64,000 nt of DNA, from assembly GCA_018368455.1 (NCBI GenBank), contig JAGZEG010000011.1, positions 1-64,000 on the forward strand, in the 5' to 3' direction. A program made the position numbers and the translations under genes. The stretch's first letter is position 1; each line of letters begins with the position of its first letter. The notes under the pieces are model-generated. The model was not told where the DNA came from, ran no database searches, and saw nothing but the letters and a program-made list of their open reading frames with translations. Source of the DNA: Coriobacteriia bacterium. Its GTDB lineage: Bacteria > Actinomycetota > Coriobacteriia > Coriobacteriales > UMGS124. Below are positions 25,117 to 34,560 of the stretch, in pieces.

Positions 25117-27084
25117 TTACGCCTGCGCTTTGGCAAGCGCGTCACGCACGGCGCCCAGGAAGGCGACGCTCGAGATCGTGGCGCTGCTCACCATGTCGAC
25201 GTCGGCGGAGTTGGCCGCAACGACCTCGTCGGTCAATGTGACGAACGCCGCGCCACCGAACTCGGGCGTCTCGTTCTGATCGAGCACCTCAACGCCCTCG
25301 ATCGTGCCGTCCTTGTACGTGACGCGCACGACGACGCGGCCACCGATGCCGTCCTTGCTCAGGCCGATGTACTGGTTCTCGCCGGCCTCGAAACCGGAGA
25401 TGTCGTAGGACGAGCCCATGTCGTTGGCGTCGCCGGGGTTGATGGTGATGTCCGTCTCGACGGCCGCGGGCATCTCGACGGCGGGCAGGGGATCCTTCTC
25501 GGCGGCGGCGTTTGTGCCGGCGATCTTGCCGAACACCATGCACTCGCCGAGGTTGCCGCCGGAGTTGTACTGGAAGGCGCAGATGCCTCCGAGCTCGCCG
25601 GCGCTGTAGAGGTGGGGGATCGGCGTGCCATCGATGCCGAGGACCTCGGCGTTCTCGTTGCGACGCGGGCCACCCTGCGTGTTGAGCACGCCGGGGCGGA
25701 ACTCCGCCGCGTAGTATGTGCCGCCGTCAAAGGCGCGCATGCTTTCCGGGTTACGGTTGAACTGGTAGTCGCGGCCATTTTCCGCGTAGAAGTTCCAGTC
25801 GGCGATCGTGCGGGCGAGGATCTCGGGATTGGCACCGATCTTCTCGGCGAGCTCCTCGGGCGTCTCCGCAGTGATGAGCTTGGCGACGCGCTCCTCGGTC
25901 AGATAGCCGTCGGCGTCGAGGACGTCGTACTGGGCCTTGTCGAAGATGATGTGCGGGGCCCAGTTGGCGACGGGCATACGCCACACGCCGCAGCTGTACA
26001 CGTGACCGTGGCGGTTGACAGCATTTTCGTTGATGAATCGGCTACCGTCGTCACCTACGAGGATGATGCTGCCCGTGCCGTAGTCGCCGCTTGTGAGCGA
26101 CAGCGGGTTCTGCGGCTTCGTGGGGTCCTTCTCGAAGGCGAGGCGGCCGTGGTCGGTGGCCCAGGCGTTGCCGGCGAGAATGCCGATGGACTCGTACGCC
26201 TCCATGTGCCACATGTCGGCGCCGACCTCACGGCCGAACTTGATGCCGTCGCCGTTGTTGTACGTCGTGCCGAACGGCGTCAGGCGGGCGGCGCCGATGT
26301 AGTCCTGGATCATCTGCTGGTTGTTCTCGAAGCCGCCGCAGGCGAGCACGACGCCGTTCTTGGCGCGCACGAGCACCGATGCGCCCTCGCGCTCGATCTC
26401 GACGCCCACGACGGTCTTCGTCTGAGGATCCTGGATCATGTGCAGGGCCGGGGACTCGAGCCAAACGTCGATGTTGTCGGCGCGGGCCTCGACTGCGGCG
26501 TGAATGGTCTTCCACAAGGCGCTATCGAAGCCGGCGTCATGCACGAACCACTCGCACGTCGTGTCGCCACCGATCTCGTTGTACTCGGGGTACTCGGGTG
26601 TCACGATCGTGCCGCTGGGATAGCGGACAACGGGCTCCTCGGCGCCGAGGTACTTCATGAGGTTTTCCATGTCGCACAGGCCGTCGGTGTACGCGCGCAG
26701 CGTGGCGTCATCGATGTCGAAGTGCCAGGCGAGGCCCTCCTTGTAGTAGCGGAACAGCTTGTCGGGGTCGGCACCGCTTACGCACATCTGCGCGGCAAAG
26801 CGGGTGTTGCCGCCCTCGCTGCCCTCGGGGGCGACGTCGCAGAGAAGAACCTTGGCGCCGGCGTCGGCCGCGTAGACGGAGGCGACGCCACCCGCGCCGC
26901 CGAAGCCCACGACGACGACGTCGTATTCGGCGTTCCAAGCGATGGTGTCAGCAAACGTGAACGACGCAGCCTCGGCGGCGCGGGCCGTCGTGCTGGCGAG
27001 CGCAGTGGCGCCCAGGCCGGCGAGGCCCATGCAGGCGGCGCCCTTCACGAAGCTGCGGCGGTTCAGGTCAAACGTCTCGCTCAT
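25117..27084 (-). CDS. Tat-exported flavoprotein reductase with C-terminal FMN_bind domain
   Basis: The 655-residue protein begins with a twin-arginine signal (LNRRSFVKGAACMG). An FAD_binding_2 reductase domain follows (YDVVVVGFGGAGGVASVYAA, and near the end YSAGELGGICAFQYNSGGN). The last 80 residues are an FMN_bind domain (GGRVVVRVTYKDGTIEGVEV) whose SSATISS motif is the likely site of covalent flavinylation by ApbE. The domain order reverses that of Shewanella UrdA, where FMN_bind comes first. The carried FMN would relay electrons to FAD at the active site. The start at 27084 has GAAGGGAA nearby. It is divergent from a membrane LuxR regulator. The substrate is unknown. Confidence 0.92.
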   Translation of the reverse strand: MSETFDLNRRSFVKGAACMGLAGLGATALASTTARAAEAASFTFADTIAWNAEYDVVVVGFGGAGGVASVYAADAGAKVLLCDVAPEGSEGGNTRFAAQMCVSGADPDKLFRYYKEGLAWHFDIDDATLRAYTDGLCDMENLMKYLGAEEPVVRYPSGTIVTPEYPEYNEIGGDTTCEWFVHDAGFDSALWKTIHAAVEARADNIDVWLESPALHMIQDPQTKTVVGVEIEREGASVLVRAKNGVVLACGGFENNQQMIQDYIGAARLTPFGTTYNNGDGIKFGREVGADMWHMEAYESIGILAGNAWATDHGRLAFEKDPTKPQNPLSLTSGDYGTGSIILVGDDGSRFINENAVNRHGHVYSCGVWRMPVANWAPHIIFDKAQYDVLDADGYLTEERVAKLITAETPEELAEKIGANPEILARTIADWNFYAENGRDYQFNRNPESMRAFDGGTYYAAEFRPGVLNTQGGPRRNENAEVLGIDGTPIPHLYSAGELGGICAFQYNSGGNLGECMVFGKIAGTNAAAEKDPLPAVEMPAAVETDITINPGDANDMGSSYDISGFEAGENQYIGLSKDGIGGRVVVRVTYKDGTIEGVEVLDQNETPEFGGAAFVTLTDEVVAANSADVDMVSSATISSVAFLGAVRDALAKAQA

Positions 27085-27235
27085 GGTGGTTCCCTTCGGT
27101 TGATGGTACCGAGCGGATGGGCTCGGCCGCGGCGGCGTCTGGGGCTGCGATGCAGGCCTTGTGCGTCGCCGGGCGGACGGGCCGTCGGACGCTTTTGAGT
27201 GTGCACCGGGAGAGGCTGGAGGGGTATCGCCCGAC

Positions 27236-27289
27236 AGACTTATTCGTGGGACAATAGGCGCCGCATGGGGGATCACCCAAAAGACTTAT
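27236..27289. promoter_or_regulatory. Repeated AGACTTAT boxes in the divergent region
   Basis: The 299-base region between the flavoprotein and LuxR genes contains AGACTTAT twice in direct orientation, at 27236-27243 and 27282-27289, 46 bases apart. This could be an operator pair for the adjacent regulator. No other structure was recognised in the region. Confidence 0.25.
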
Positions 27290-27383
27290 AGACAGGCCAC
27301 CTGCGGTTTTACCTAAGATAGGTCGGCTGATATCGCGCTCGTTGAGGGACGAGAGCGGGTCGCGTGACGAGGGGACGGCACGT

Positions 27384-28790
27384 ATGGGGATATGGGTGAA
27401 GCGCGTCGAAGGGGTCGAGCCGTGGCTTGTTGCGGGTGCTTCGCTGTACTGGGCGGCCATTGTCGTGCAGTTCCTGCTCCCTGTGTCGTCTTCTTCCGCA
27501 GGATTGCTTGCTGACGGCATCGCGAAATATCTGCTGCTCGCCGCGTATGTTGGCGTTGGTTTTCTTGCGCCACGCTTGCTTTCGACGGAGAGGGGCAGAC
27601 GCGGACTCTTCTGTGCGTCTCTAGCGGCATCGCTTGCCATCTGCCTGCTCAGCCCCGGGGTTGTGGGTGAGACGAGTGCCGCGCCGGCGCTTCAGATTGT
27701 GCGGCCCCTGCTCCACATGTTGACGGTCGCCGTGCTTATGGTCCTCTGGGGCTTCGCGTTCGCTTCCATGGACAAACGCAGCGCGGGCGTGAACGTTACC
27801 ATCACGATGCTTATCGCGACGCTATTCATTCTGGGTGTGCTTGCGCTAGATCCGGTTGTGTCTACGAGTACTTCGACGCGGGCTCTCATGATGGCGTCGT
27901 CTCTTGTGCTGTTGAGTGGGCGGGTGCGCTTTCGCAATCATCGGAGGCGCCCCGAGCCGCGGGCTCGCGGGCCGCTCCTATCGTTCTTGCTGTCGCGCCT
28001 GGCATTTGGCATCGTCATGGGCTTTGCGATCGAGGCTCCGTTGCACTTGGACGTGGCAGACGCCTCGCCGCTGCTTACGGGGCTGGGGATCGCCGTGGTA
28101 TTGATGGCGATCGGAGCGTATGCCCGTGCGGCCGAACGACTCTACTTTGCGCTGCCGACGCTGCTGTTTCTGACGATGGGCGTCACGTACCTGCCGTTTT
28201 TTGAGGGCGGCTTACGGACTGCGGCGGAGTGCGTTGTCGGCCTTGTGTGGCTGGCGTGGGCGGAGTTCTCGGCGTTTCAGCTCTCGGACCTCAAAGAGCG
28301 CTACGGCATGGGGGAGCTGGCGCTCTGCCTCATGGAGAAGCTCACGCTGTCGCTTGCCATGGTGGCGGGCATCTCCCTGTTCCGGCTCGTTGACCTGACG
28401 GCGTTGCTGGCGAGTCGCGAGGTACTCGAAGCCGTCGTGTTCGGCTCGGCCTGCGTGCTCATATTGGGCGCGGCCTACGTCGTGGGGTGCCTTGTGGGGG
28501 AGCGCACGGAGGACCAGCTGCGCGCCGAACTGGCCCAGACGCGCCGCGAGCAGGTTGAGAGCGTCTACGACAAGCTTGCGGGGGAGTACGCTCTGTCGGC
28601 CCGCGAGCGCGAGGTCATGGGCATGCTGGCGGAAGGGTATACGCGCGCGTACATCCGCGAGGCGCTCGGCGTGTCCGACGGCACGGCCAAGGCACACATC
28701 GCGCACATTTACCAGAAGCTCGATGTCCATCGCAAGGATGACTTGCTTGCTTTTATCGATGCGGAGGTCTCTCGCGCCGAGGTGTCCTGA
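27384..28790 (+). CDS. Membrane-bound LuxR-family transcriptional regulator
   Basis: The 468-residue protein has about eleven or twelve hydrophobic segments (residues 10-380) and a C-terminal LuxR helix-turn-helix (ALSAREREVMGMLAEGYTRA, then GTAKAHIAHIYQKLDVHRKD). The ATG at 27384 is preferred because GAGGGGACGG precedes it; the frame extends upstream without a good site. It is the second example in this window of a membrane LuxR protein divergent from a Tat flavoprotein reductase, and it probably controls the neighbour at 25117-27084. The signal is unknown. Confidence 0.9.
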   Translation: MGIWVKRVEGVEPWLVAGASLYWAAIVVQFLLPVSSSSAGLLADGIAKYLLLAAYVGVGFLAPRLLSTERGRRGLFCASLAASLAICLLSPGVVGETSAAPALQIVRPLLHMLTVAVLMVLWGFAFASMDKRSAGVNVTITMLIATLFILGVLALDPVVSTSTSTRALMMASSLVLLSGRVRFRNHRRRPEPRARGPLLSFLLSRLAFGIVMGFAIEAPLHLDVADASPLLTGLGIAVVLMAIGAYARAAERLYFALPTLLFLTMGVTYLPFFEGGLRTAAECVVGLVWLAWAEFSAFQLSDLKERYGMGELALCLMEKLTLSLAMVAGISLFRLVDLTALLASREVLEAVVFGSACVLILGAAYVVGCLVGERTEDQLRAELAQTRREQVESVYDKLAGEYALSAREREVMGMLAEGYTRAYIREALGVSDGTAKAHIAHIYQKLDVHRKDDLLAFIDAEVSRAEVS

Positions 28791-28817
28791 TCGCGAGGCC
28801 GAGCGCTGCCGGGCGCT

Positions 28818-29078
28818 TTCGAGGGGAGCTTTTTGCGGGCGGCTGCTCAAAAATGCCCTCGAGTGTAGGTTTCTTCGCGAGCAGCTGCGCAAGACGACCG
28901 TCGAGTGCAGGTTTCTTCCAGCCTGGTCCGGGTCGGCTTCTGGCCGGAGCGGCTTCCTGACCAGGAGCCGACCACAAACTCGCAGGTAGAGAGCCCGCGC
29001 TTCGGAGTCGCCGTGCGGACACGGAAGTCGGCCCAGCGCTTCGTCCCAAGAAACCTGCACTCGATGGGCGTCTTGCGC
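28818..29078. repeat. Structured intergenic repeat island
   Basis: No gene is supported between 28791 and 29198. A 31-base unit at 28887-28917 (begins GCGCAAGACGACCGTCGAGT) recurs inverted at 29048-29078 with two mismatches, 130 bases apart. The core TCGAGTGYAGGTTTCTT also occurs as a third, direct copy at 28859-28875. The spacer holds a GGTCGGCT/AGCCGACC pair. A CGAGGG/CCCTCG pair lies at 28818-28862. Confidence 0.75.
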
Positions 29079-29198
29079 ATGCTTGGCCGAAAAAGCGTGC
29101 ACTTGAGGCCCAAACGGTGCAGACGCCCCGGGCTAACCGAGGAGATACCGATTGCGGTACGAAAAACTCCCTGGCCGGCGCGCGATGCCTGCCCCGCG

Positions 29199-31178
29199 TT
29201 ACCGCGAACCGCTCCAGCGGGATTGCTTGCGACGGGACGTGGAGGGCCCTGCCGGCGACGCGCCCTTGCCGGGCCTGTGAGACTGCCTGGGCTTGGTGGT
29301 ATCGGGGCAGCTGGTTCCTCGTTCGCTCTTAGCGCCCCTCGAGCTGCGCCCTTGACTGGGCTGTGTCCCCGAACCCGCCCTTGGCTTATTCGGCCGGATG
29401 AGGCAGCGCTTCTCGAAGCCGATGAGGTCGGCGCGCCCTGCCTTCTCGAGGGCCTCGCGCACGAGGTCGTAGTTCGCGGGGTCGCGGTACTGGATGAGCG
29501 CGCGCTGCAGCGCCTTCTCGTGGGAGCTCTTCGGCGTGTAGATCGGCTCCATCGTGCGGGGGTCGACGCCGGTATAGTACATGCACGTGCTCATGGTCGA
29601 CGGCGTCGGGTAGAAGTCCTGCACCTGCTCGGGCATGTACCCCATGTCTCGCACGGCCTCTGCCAGCTTGACGGCATCGCGCAACGTCGAGCCGGGATGC
29701 GAGCTCATGAGGTAGGGCACGAGGTACTGGTCGAGCCCGTAGCGCTTGTTCGTCTCCTGGTACTTGGCAACGAAGCGCTGGTAGACGTCGTTGGAAGGCT
29801 TGCCCATGGCGGCGAGCACATCGTCGCTCACGTGCTCGGGGGCTACCTTGAGCTGGCCACTCACATGGTAGCGGCACAGTTCTTCTATGAAGGCATCACT
29901 CTTGTCGGCGAGCACGTAATCGAAGCGGACGCCCGAGCGCACGAACACCTTCTTGACGCCGGGCAGCGCCCTCAGCTTGCGCAGCAGCGCCACATAGTCG
30001 CTATGGTCGGCGTCAAGGGCGCGGCAGGGCTGCGGCCACAGGCAGCGCTTGTTCGTACAGGCGCCGCGCGTGAGCTGCTTGCCGCATGACGGGTGGCGAA
30101 AGTCTGCCGTGGGGCCGCCGACGTCATGGATGTAGCCCTTGAACTCGGGATCGCGGGTCAGGAGACGCGCTTCGGCTAGGATGGACTCGTGACTACGCAC
30201 CTGCACGATGCGTCCCTGATGAAACGTGAGCGCGCAAAACGAGCACTCGCCGAAGCAGCCACGGTTCGAGACGAGGCTGAACTTGACCTCCTTGAGCGCG
30301 GGCACGCCGCCGTCACGCTCGTAGCTCGGATGGTACGTGCGCGTGTAGGGGAGCGCGTAGACCTCGTCCATCTCGGGCGTCGTGAGTGGCTCGGCGGGTG
30401 GGTTCTGCACGACCCACACCTTGTTGGGATAAGGCTCGACGAGGCGCCTGCCCGAGAACGGGTCCATGTTGTGGTACTGAACGTTGAAGCTGCGTGCGTA
30501 ATTCAGTTTGTCGGCGTTGAGCTCGTCCCAGCTAGGGAGCGGCTCGTAGTCGTAGACCTCGTCGAGGGAGCTCGTGCGGTAGACCGTGCCAGGGACGTAA
30601 GTGATCTGGTCGATGGGCAGACCGGCGTCGAGCGCCTCCGCTACTTGCACGGTGGCGTGCTCGCCCATGCCGTAGACGATGAGGTCGGCGCCGGAGTCGA
30701 GTAGGATGGAGCGCTTGAGCGCGTCCGACCAGTAGTCGTAGTGGGCAAGGCGGCGCAGGCTCGCTTCGATGCCGCCGAGGATGATGGGCGTTTTCTTGTA
30801 CGTGCGGCGGATGAGGTTGCCGTAAACGGCAGCGGCGTGGTTGGGGCGCGCGCCGGCACGGCCTCCCGGCGTGTAGGCGTCGGTCGAGCGCTTCTTCTTG
30901 TTGACGGTGTAGTGATTGACCATGGAGTCCATGTTGCCACCGGACACGAGAAAGCCCAGGCGAGGCTCGCCGAGCACGGTGACGCTGGCCGGATCGCGCC
31001 AGTCGGGTTGCGCGATGACGCCGACCTTGAAGCCGCGAGCCTCGAGCAGGCGCGTGATGATGGCGACGCCGAACGAGGGATGGTCGACGTAGGCGTCGCC
31101 CGAGACGAACACGAAGTCGCACTGGTCCCAGCCGCGACGTTGCATGTCGGAGCGATTGATGGGGAGAAACTGGCTCAT
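29199..31178 (-). CDS. YgiQ family radical SAM protein
   Basis: The protein is 659 residues. An N-terminal B12-binding-like region (CDFVFVSGDAYVDHPSFGVA) precedes the radical SAM core, whose CxxxCxxC is visible as GCFGECSFCALTFHQG near residue 300. A further conserved Cys-rich segment follows (RGACTNKRCLWPQPC). The last 60 residues are low-complexity and basic. The exact reaction of YgiQ proteins is unsettled. The start at 31178 gives the usual MSQFLPINRSDM opening. The gene is monocistronic, with a structured repeat island downstream. Confidence 0.93.
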   Translation of the reverse strand: MSQFLPINRSDMQRRGWDQCDFVFVSGDAYVDHPSFGVAIITRLLEARGFKVGVIAQPDWRDPASVTVLGEPRLGFLVSGGNMDSMVNHYTVNKKKRSTDAYTPGGRAGARPNHAAAVYGNLIRRTYKKTPIILGGIEASLRRLAHYDYWSDALKRSILLDSGADLIVYGMGEHATVQVAEALDAGLPIDQITYVPGTVYRTSSLDEVYDYEPLPSWDELNADKLNYARSFNVQYHNMDPFSGRRLVEPYPNKVWVVQNPPAEPLTTPEMDEVYALPYTRTYHPSYERDGGVPALKEVKFSLVSNRGCFGECSFCALTFHQGRIVQVRSHESILAEARLLTRDPEFKGYIHDVGGPTADFRHPSCGKQLTRGACTNKRCLWPQPCRALDADHSDYVALLRKLRALPGVKKVFVRSGVRFDYVLADKSDAFIEELCRYHVSGQLKVAPEHVSDDVLAAMGKPSNDVYQRFVAKYQETNKRYGLDQYLVPYLMSSHPGSTLRDAVKLAEAVRDMGYMPEQVQDFYPTPSTMSTCMYYTGVDPRTMEPIYTPKSSHEKALQRALIQYRDPANYDLVREALEKAGRADLIGFEKRCLIRPNKPRAGSGTQPSQGRSSRGAKSERGTSCPDTTKPRQSHRPGKGASPAGPSTSRRKQSRWSGSR

Positions 31179-31358
31179 GAGGGCTCCGATGGTCGAGGGT
31201 GGGGCTCTAGCGATTCTGGATAGCCGTGCCTGGATACGAGATGCCTACGCGGCGGTGGCCGCTGGGGTGCCCAGTATAGCAAGCGAGCGTCGAGGGCTCG
31301 TGACGCGGGCCAGGCGCGAGACTTCGATGCCCAGCGCGGGCCGGCGGCAGAGATGCCC

Positions 31359-32150
31359 TTACAGATCGAGCAACTCTCGGCTCGTCTGGGCGATGGCCTC
31401 AGCAAGGGCAGCGGGATCGGCTGCGCTGCGCGGACTGGGACCGGTACGCCTGAGGTCTGCGAGCCGGTTGAGCGTGTCGGCGAGTTCTGTATGCCAGTCC
31501 TCGCACGTAAGGCGAGCGTTGAGCTCGGGTGGCTCGTCCGTCTCGAGCAGCAAGCGGTCGGACGGTATGCTGCGGGCGTAGGCGCGACCGTGCTTCGTGG
31601 CGAACATGCGAGGGTTGATGGAGAAGTAGCACCCGGCCCGCAAGGCTCGAGTCAGCTCGTCGCTCGAGCACGAGAACCAGTGGAAGATGCAGCGGCACGT
31701 TTTCAGGCATCCCGTGCGGTCCAAGATGTCGAGGACGGCATCGGCCGAGCGTACGGCGTGCAGGGAGAGCAGCTTATCCTCTGAGAGAGCGCAGGCTGAT
31801 GCGATGCGTTCGAGCGCGGCGACCTGCGCTTCGAACGAAGCTGCCCGGCGTGGCGCGAAGTCGAGGCCGACTTCCCCTATGTAGTGTGCCTCGGGGACGA
31901 GGCTCTCGAATAGAGAGAGATCCTCGTTGTCGAGGTGCCCGTCGGCGATCCACCAGGGATGGGCACCGAGCCCGGCATGAAAGCCCGGGACATCCGAGAG
32001 CGTGCCGCGGATACGCGTGAAGCCTTTCGGGTCGACCGTCACCGAGAGCGCGCCGACGCCGATGGCGGCTGCCTGTAGGGCGAGCCCGTGCGGATCGGGG
32101 AGAAAGTCGAGGTGGCAGTGCATGTCGAAAAGGCGGGGGCTCGCATCCAT
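31359..32150 (-). CDS. TatD-family metal-dependent hydrolase
   Basis: This 263-residue TIM-barrel hydrolase carries the metal-binding motifs of the TatD family: DMHCHLDF, GLGAHPWW, YIGEVGLDF, FHWFS and LLLETDEPPE. Family members are 3'-5' exonucleases or deoxyribonucleases and related phosphoesterases. The spacing and length are normal. It begins five bases after the TcdA stop, so the two form an operon. Confidence 0.9.
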   Translation of the reverse strand: MDASPRLFDMHCHLDFLPDPHGLALQAAAIGVGALSVTVDPKGFTRIRGTLSDVPGFHAGLGAHPWWIADGHLDNEDLSLFESLVPEAHYIGEVGLDFAPRRAASFEAQVAALERIASACALSEDKLLSLHAVRSADAVLDILDRTGCLKTCRCIFHWFSCSSDELTRALRAGCYFSINPRMFATKHGRAYARSIPSDRLLLETDEPPELNARLTCEDWHTELADTLNRLADLRRTGPSPRSAADPAALAEAIAQTSRELLDL

Positions 32151-32155
32151 CGCGT

Positions 32156-33091
32156 CTATGCCTCGTCTGGGTGTGGCGCGCTGGGCTCGGGTTGGCTCGA
32201 GGCGAGATCTTCGGGCTGCCCGGTTGATGCGGCAGCCTGGCGGCGGGCTCGCCTCGTCTTTGGCCGGCTGCCGCGGGCGTTGGCAGATCGCTCGCGCTCC
32301 TGGGTTGCGACGGCGTCCTCGATGCCGGTGAGGTCGCAGATGACGCGTCCCGCCATCATTTGCCCCATGATGGGCGGGAAGAACGACGCCGTGCCGAGCG
32401 GTGGTTTGCGCACAGAGCCATCCTCGCTGCGCTCCCAGTGGGCGACGTTGACGGGACGTTCAGGCGTGTACAGCACGTTCATGTGCTCGAGGCCTTCGCG
32501 CCGGGCGACCTTGCGCACGGCGATGCACATGGGGCAAACCGTCGTCTCCGAGAGGTCAGCAAAGCGCAGCATTTCGGGGTGCAGTCGGTGGGCACCGCCC
32601 ATGCTTGCCAGGTGACGAAGGCCACGCCCCTGGGCGACTTTGGCGATGGCGATCTTCTGCGTCATCGTGTCGATACAGTCGAGCACGTAGTCGATGCGTC
32701 CGAACGTTGCAAGCGCATCGTCGAGCAGCTCAGCCGCGTTATCGCGAGAAACGTAGGCGTGCCTCGCCTCGACGCGCGCCGCCGGGTTTATGTCGGCGAT
32801 CATGGAGCGCATGACATCTGTCTTGGGGCGGCCCACCGTGCTGTGAAACGCCAGCGCCTGCCGATTGATGTTGCTGGCCTCCACCGTGTCGCGATCAACG
32901 AGGTACAGGTTGCCGATGCCGCCGCGCGCGAGGGCCTCGGCACAACTTGACCCCACGCCGCCCAGGCCGAACACGACGACGACGGCTGCGGCGAGCCTGT
33001 CGAGCGCCTTCCGCCCGAAGAGCAGTTCGAGGCGGGCGTCGATGCTCGCGTCGTTTGCGGGACGCGTGGGGGCATCATGGTTGTCTTGCAT
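32156..33091 (-). CDS. tcdA: tRNA threonylcarbamoyladenosine dehydratase (ThiF/MoeB family)
   Basis: The 311-residue E1-like protein has an ATP-binding VVFGLGGVGSSCAEALARGG motif, LVDRDTVEASNINRQ for adenylate binding, DCIDTMTQKIAI, and a CPMC segment. This is the TcdA/CsdL pattern; the enzyme converts t6A to cyclic t6A in tRNA. The frame is open far upstream, but the ATG at 33091 has AAGGAGG nine bases before it. The last 55 residues are charged and Arg-rich, longer than usual. TatD follows after five bases, and a HIT/GalT-like gene lies upstream on the same strand. Confidence 0.9.
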   Translation of the reverse strand: MQDNHDAPTRPANDASIDARLELLFGRKALDRLAAAVVVVFGLGGVGSSCAEALARGGIGNLYLVDRDTVEASNINRQALAFHSTVGRPKTDVMRSMIADINPAARVEARHAYVSRDNAAELLDDALATFGRIDYVLDCIDTMTQKIAIAKVAQGRGLRHLASMGGAHRLHPEMLRFADLSETTVCPMCIAVRKVARREGLEHMNVLYTPERPVNVAHWERSEDGSVRKPPLGTASFFPPIMGQMMAGRVICDLTGIEDAVATQERERSANARGSRPKTRRARRQAAASTGQPEDLASSQPEPSAPHPDEA

Positions 33092-33141
33092 GGGCAGGAC
33101 CTCCTTGGACGTGGGACGAGCAGGCACGTTCCCCGTCACGA

Positions 33142-34074
33142 TCAGCGCGGTGAGACGTCGCCCTCTGCTCGGGCCCCCTGAGCGACGGGGCGCAGCTCGG
33201 CTGCGATGCGGGCAAGCTCGTCGTGCGAGCTCACCTGCGTGATGGCGTATCCGATCTGGTAGGGCGAGACCGGCCAGCGCGGGACGACGCGGCAGACAAG
33301 CCGCGCGGAAGCTGTATCGTGCCCGGTGCGCCACGCCCCCTCGTCTTCGAAGAAGAACAGGTTGTACGATCCGCATCGCCCGCCATGGTAGATGCCCAAC
33401 AGGTAGGAGACGGAGGCGCGCAGCAGGTCTGCCAGCTCGTCCAGGCAGGCGGGGTCGCGCTGGTCTCTGGCCACGAGCGTTATCTCCGCCGGTCCGACGA
33501 ACGGCCGCGTCGCCACGAGCGCGCGGGCGTTCGTCGAGCCCCACGCCTCGACGCCGTCGAGCAGGGCATCGACGGAGCGCTCCGTTCCCGCGTCGCGTTG
33601 CAGGCCGACGATCTGCATGTGGGGATGGCGAAGAGAGCCGCCGGAAAGCGGACCAAAGTTCTTGAACATCAAGACGCGTTCGTAACGGCCACTGCGCTTC
33701 ATCTCATGCCAACACTCGATGGAAAACCGTAAGATGCGCCTCATCTCGGCGGCGGTGTAGTTCGAAGGGTCACCCACGTGGTCGGCTGACTCCACGATGA
33801 TCGTCTGCGCTGTGTCCTCGATCGTCCGGTACTTGTTCATGAGCCAGATGAGGTCGCCCTCTCGGCGAAACACGTTCGTGAGCTGCTCCGGATGACAAAA
33901 TGGGCACCAGCCGTTGACGTTGCGGATGTTTTCGGGCTTACCCTGCGCCTTGTCGCTGCGGAAAACGAGCAGGCGCGAGGCAAGCGAAGCCGTGCGCGTC
34001 GGGGCTGAGGGAGACGTGTGTGCCGCGTGATCCATGGGCGCCTTTCCTGAGCGAGCGAAGCGGTGTACCGACAT
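33142..34074 (-). CDS. DUF4931 / galactose-1-phosphate uridylyltransferase-like protein
   Basis: This 310-residue protein of the HIT-like superfamily shows a zinc-binding CPFCHPEQ motif near residue 55 and the nucleotide-phosphate motif GSLRHPHMQIV (HxHxQ-like). That matches the DUF4931 group related to GalT. The substrate is unknown. Two starts are possible. ATG at 34074 (MSVHRF) has a GAGG eight bases upstream and is used here; ATG at 34035 (MDHAAH) has GGAAAGG. It ends 50 bases before tcdA and may share its transcript. Confidence 0.8.
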   Translation of the reverse strand: MSVHRFARSGKAPMDHAAHTSPSAPTRTASLASRLLVFRSDKAQGKPENIRNVNGWCPFCHPEQLTNVFRREGDLIWLMNKYRTIEDTAQTIIVESADHVGDPSNYTAAEMRRILRFSIECWHEMKRSGRYERVLMFKNFGPLSGGSLRHPHMQIVGLQRDAGTERSVDALLDGVEAWGSTNARALVATRPFVGPAEITLVARDQRDPACLDELADLLRASVSYLLGIYHGGRCGSYNLFFFEDEGAWRTGHDTASARLVCRVVPRWPVSPYQIGYAITQVSSHDELARIAAELRPVAQGARAEGDVSPR

Positions 34075-34179
34075 GGAGCCGCCCTCGGTTTCGGGCACGT
34101 GCCCGACGGGGTGGCGGTGCGGACACACACGCTGGCGCAGTGCCGGTATATGTGCTCTTGTGCCCGACGATTGTACGAC

Positions 34180-34560
34180 TCACCAGGGCGCTTTCTCGTC
34201 CTGTTGGGATGTCTCCACGGTGAGCAGGTCTGAAAACCCTATGCGGTGGTCTGCTACGCTTATCGTTTTCGATATGGTGTCAATCTGGCCAAGTGTCCCC
34301 TCAGTGCATGCATACGCTTCATCCTCTGCGCTGTAGTACGTTACGCGAACTCGTTCTCCGCGGTGCAGATGCTCTATTTTCCAAGAGAGCCCCCTGGCCT
34401 CGTCGGCGCTCAGCACGTGGCGCGTCTCAACGGGGTGAGCTTGTTTGCTGATAACCTCCTCGTAGCCGCGCAGAGCCGCAAATGGGATGAACTGCCGGGC
34501 CCTGTTTGCCTCGGCGCGTGCTCGCGTTGCACGGACCGATAGGGGTTCAACATCACGCAC
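34180..34560 (-). CDS. YolD-like protein
   Basis: The 126-residue protein reads RARQFIPFAALRGYEEVISK and later ERVRVTYYSAEDEAYACTEG and GFSDLLTVE, the pattern of YolD-like proteins found beside Y-family polymerases such as Bacillus UvrX. A GTG start at 34560 is supported by GGAGG five bases upstream and overlaps the polymerase stop by eight bases. This indicates coupled translation. The family is thought to assist or regulate translesion synthesis, but its mechanism is not established. Confidence 0.8.
   Translation of the reverse strand: MRDVEPLSVRATRARAEANRARQFIPFAALRGYEEVISKQAHPVETRHVLSADEARGLSWKIEHLHRGERVRVTYYSAEDEAYACTEGTLGQIDTISKTISVADHRIGFSDLLTVETSQQDEKAPW

Noticed and set aside
28791..29198. 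CRISPR-like array from the spaced direct repeats
   Set aside because: Only two direct copies and one inverted copy exist, spacing is irregular, and no cas genes are present anywhere in the window.
28905..30089. 394-residue plus-strand open frame
   Set aside because: It crosses the repeat island and runs antisense to the YgiQ gene; composition is typical of a shadow frame.
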